Below, piece by piece: positions 33,218-34,291 of a stretch of DNA of 34,291 nucleotides. The position numbers were made by a program, and so were the translations under genes. Position 1 is the first letter of the stretch; the number at the start of each line of letters is the position of its first letter. Source of the stretch: Bacteroidaceae bacterium. Lineage in GTDB: Bacteria; Bacteroidota; Bacteroidia; Bacteroidales; Bacteroidaceae. The notes below the pieces were generated by a model that had not been told where the DNA came from, ran no database searches, and saw only the letters and a program-made list of their open reading frames with translations. Location: NCBI GenBank assembly GCA_024398615.1, contig JAKSIU010000027.1, forward strand, positions 1 through 34,291. The letters run 5' to 3'.

Positions 33218-33670
33218 TTATTCAGCGGCCTCTTCAGCAACAACGTCGAAAGTGACCTCAGCCTTGATATCCTTGTAAAGGGTAACAATTGCCTTGTATG
33301 AGCCAAGAGCCTTTGCGGTCTCAGCTGCAATAGCCTTGCGGTCAATTTCAAAGCCCTTGGCAGCAAGAGCTTCAGCAATCTGAGCGGCACCAACGCCACC
33401 GAAGATAGTACCATCTTCATTGGCTTTTGCACTGATACTCAGTGCTACACCGTTCATCTTAGCTGCAAGTGTTTCAGCATCACCCTTGATCTTGGCAATC
33501 TTGTGTGCGCGCTGACGCTCGTTCTCTGCCATAACCTTCTTTGCTGATTCTGTAGCAATGACTGCCTTACCTGTTGGAATAAGATAGTTACGACCGTAAC
33601 CGTCCTTAACCTTTACTATATCGTTCTTGTATCCAAGATTGATAACATCTTCCTTAAGAATAATCTCCAT
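33218..33670 (-). CDS. rplI: 50S ribosomal protein L9
   Basis: The 150-residue protein has the L9 N-terminal RNA-binding domain (MEIILKEDVINLGYKNDIVKV, then GYGRNYLIPTGKAV), a long connecting helix (about 45-75) and the C-terminal domain (about 80-148, with GTIFGGVGAAQIAEAL). It binds 23S rRNA near the L1 stalk. It is the last gene of the rpsF-rpsR-rplI operon, 20 nt after rpsR. The extra Ala/Glu tail (VVAEEAAE) is unremarkable. Confidence 0.97.
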   Translation of the reverse strand: MEIILKEDVINLGYKNDIVKVKDGYGRNYLIPTGKAVIATESAKKVMAENERQRAHKIAKIKGDAETLAAKMNGVALSISAKANEDGTIFGGVGAAQIAEALAAKGFEIDRKAIAAETAKALGSYKAIVTLYKDIKAEVTFDVVAEEAAE

Positions 33671-33690
33671 TGTCTTTTACGCTTTAAAGA

Positions 33691-33960
33691 TTACTTCATC
33701 ATATCAGTTACATAAGGAAGCAGAGCAATGTGACGAGCTCTCTTCACGGCCTGAGCTACTCTACGCTGGAACTTCAGTGAAGTACCGGTAATACGACGGG
33801 GAAGAAGCTTTCCCTGCTCGTTAAGGAATCTCTTCAGGAATTCGGGATCCTTATAATCGATATACTTGATACCTGCCTTCTTGAAACGGCAATATTTCTT
33901 CTTCTTGACATCGGCTGTCTGAGGAGCCAAATATCTGATTTCTGATGTCTGCTCTGCCAT
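33691..33960 (-). CDS. rpsR: 30S ribosomal protein S18
   Basis: The 89-residue protein has the S18 core: [20 protein letters not shown], the [17 protein letters not shown] segment and [19 protein letters not shown]18 sits in the platform of the small subunit, next to S6. Its neighbours rpsF (2 nt upstream) and rplI keep the usual S6-S18-L9 order. The N-terminal extension is slightly longer than in E. coli but common in the phylum. Confidence 0.97.
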   Translation of the reverse strand: MAEQTSEIRYLAPQTADVKKKKYCRFKKAGIKYIDYKDPEFLKRFLNEQGKLLPRRITGTSLKFQRRVAQAVKRARHIALLPYVTDMMK

Positions 33961-33962
33961 AA

Positions 33963-34291
33963 TTAAGCCTCCTCTGATTTTGAATTTCTAAGACTTCTTC
34001 TCTTTGCTGCATATTCAGCTGCGTACTTCTCCTGCTTAACAGTCAGGAAACGGATAACGCGCTCGTCACGACGGAAGTTGACTTCAAGCTTCTCAATGAC
34101 GCTTGGTTCAGCATTGAATTCAATAAACTCATAGAAGCCTGTTGACTTCTTCTCAATAGGATAGGCCAGCTTACGCATGCCCCAGTTCTCTTCATTGACA
34201 ATCTCTGCACCTTCGGCAGTAAGAATGCCCTTGAACTTTTCTACCGCTTCCTTCATCTGAACATCAGATAAAACGGGAGTTAAAATGAAAA
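33963..34291 (-). CDS. rpsF: 30S ribosomal protein S6 (partial, 5' end outside)
   Basis: The frame continues upstream of the internal Met at 34256 to the window edge, reading [12 protein letters not shown], the conserved first strand of S6. The true start therefore lies just outside, probably about 8 codons further. Visible are 108 codons of a protein of about 115. Other S6 landmarks are [19 protein letters not shown] and the [14 protein letters not shown] strand. S6 pairs with S18 on the 30S platform. Confidence 0.95.
   Translation of the reverse strand, partial: FILTPVLSDVQMKEAVEKFKGILTAEGAEIVNEENWGMRKLAYPIEKKSTGFYEFIEFNAEPSVIEKLEVNFRRDERVIRFLTVKQEKYAAEYAAKRRSLRNSKSEEA

Overview
The window looks like chromosomal DNA of a member of the Bacteroidales (phylum Bacteroidota), probably a gut commensal. 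I cannot name the genus. The evidence is an LpxC/FabZ fusion gene, repeated promoter boxes of the Bacteroidota form TAnnTTTG with few Shine-Dalgarno sites, a cobalamin riboswitch ahead of a BtuB/BtuG-type surface B12 locus, a Bacteroidota-type dipeptidyl peptidase IV, and an rpsF-rpsR-rplI operon. It is densely coded, with many 1-45 nt gene overlaps. I see no phage, insertion sequence, tRNA, rRNA or CRISPR array.

Layout. 1-440: the 3' end of a MarC-family gene converges on a small RRM RNA-binding protein, with a shared hairpin terminator between them. 532-7595: a long plus-strand operon of phoH, purC, a membrane-anchored aroE, a TPM-domain protein, lemA, purM and a putative lipoprotein with a predicted outer-membrane barrel. 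7606-10339, minus strand: a HigBA-type toxin-antitoxin pair, then a three-gene unit (secreted protein, ECF sigma factor, small membrane protein that may be its anti-sigma factor). 10480-11961: PepD dipeptidase. 12027-16968: the vitamin B12 uptake unit (promoter, cobalamin riboswitch, DUF4465-like lipoprotein, BtuB-like receptor, BtuG-like propeller fused to a second surface domain). 16924-17532: a phosphopantetheinyl transferase overlapping the end of that locus tail to tail.

17611-27227, plus strand: prfA, pyrF, lpxD, lpxC/fabZ, lpxA, a conserved PRiA4_ORF3-like protein, miaA, tsaC and a DPP IV gene. 27228-27932 (minus) is an RsmI-like methyltransferase, divergent from a tandem ABC ATPase (27980-29464). 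33164-29431, minus strand: a MATE transporter, mtaB and a family 2 glycosyltransferase. The window closes with rplI, rpsR and a 5'-truncated rpsF (minus).

Together these genes cover nucleotide synthesis (purC, purM, pyrF), early lipid A synthesis (lpxD, lpxC/fabZ, lpxA), tRNA A37 modification (miaA, tsaC, mtaB) and translation (prfA and the ribosomal proteins). The accessory block at 6240-17532 (outer-membrane protein, toxin-antitoxin, sigma operon, peptidase, B12 uptake, PPTase) sits between purM and prfA, which I recall as neighbours in Bacteroides. The least ordinary items are the membrane-anchored AroE, the two-domain BtuG-like protein, the sigma-factor operon led by a secreted GDNDTF-motif protein, and several closely packed divergent promoters.
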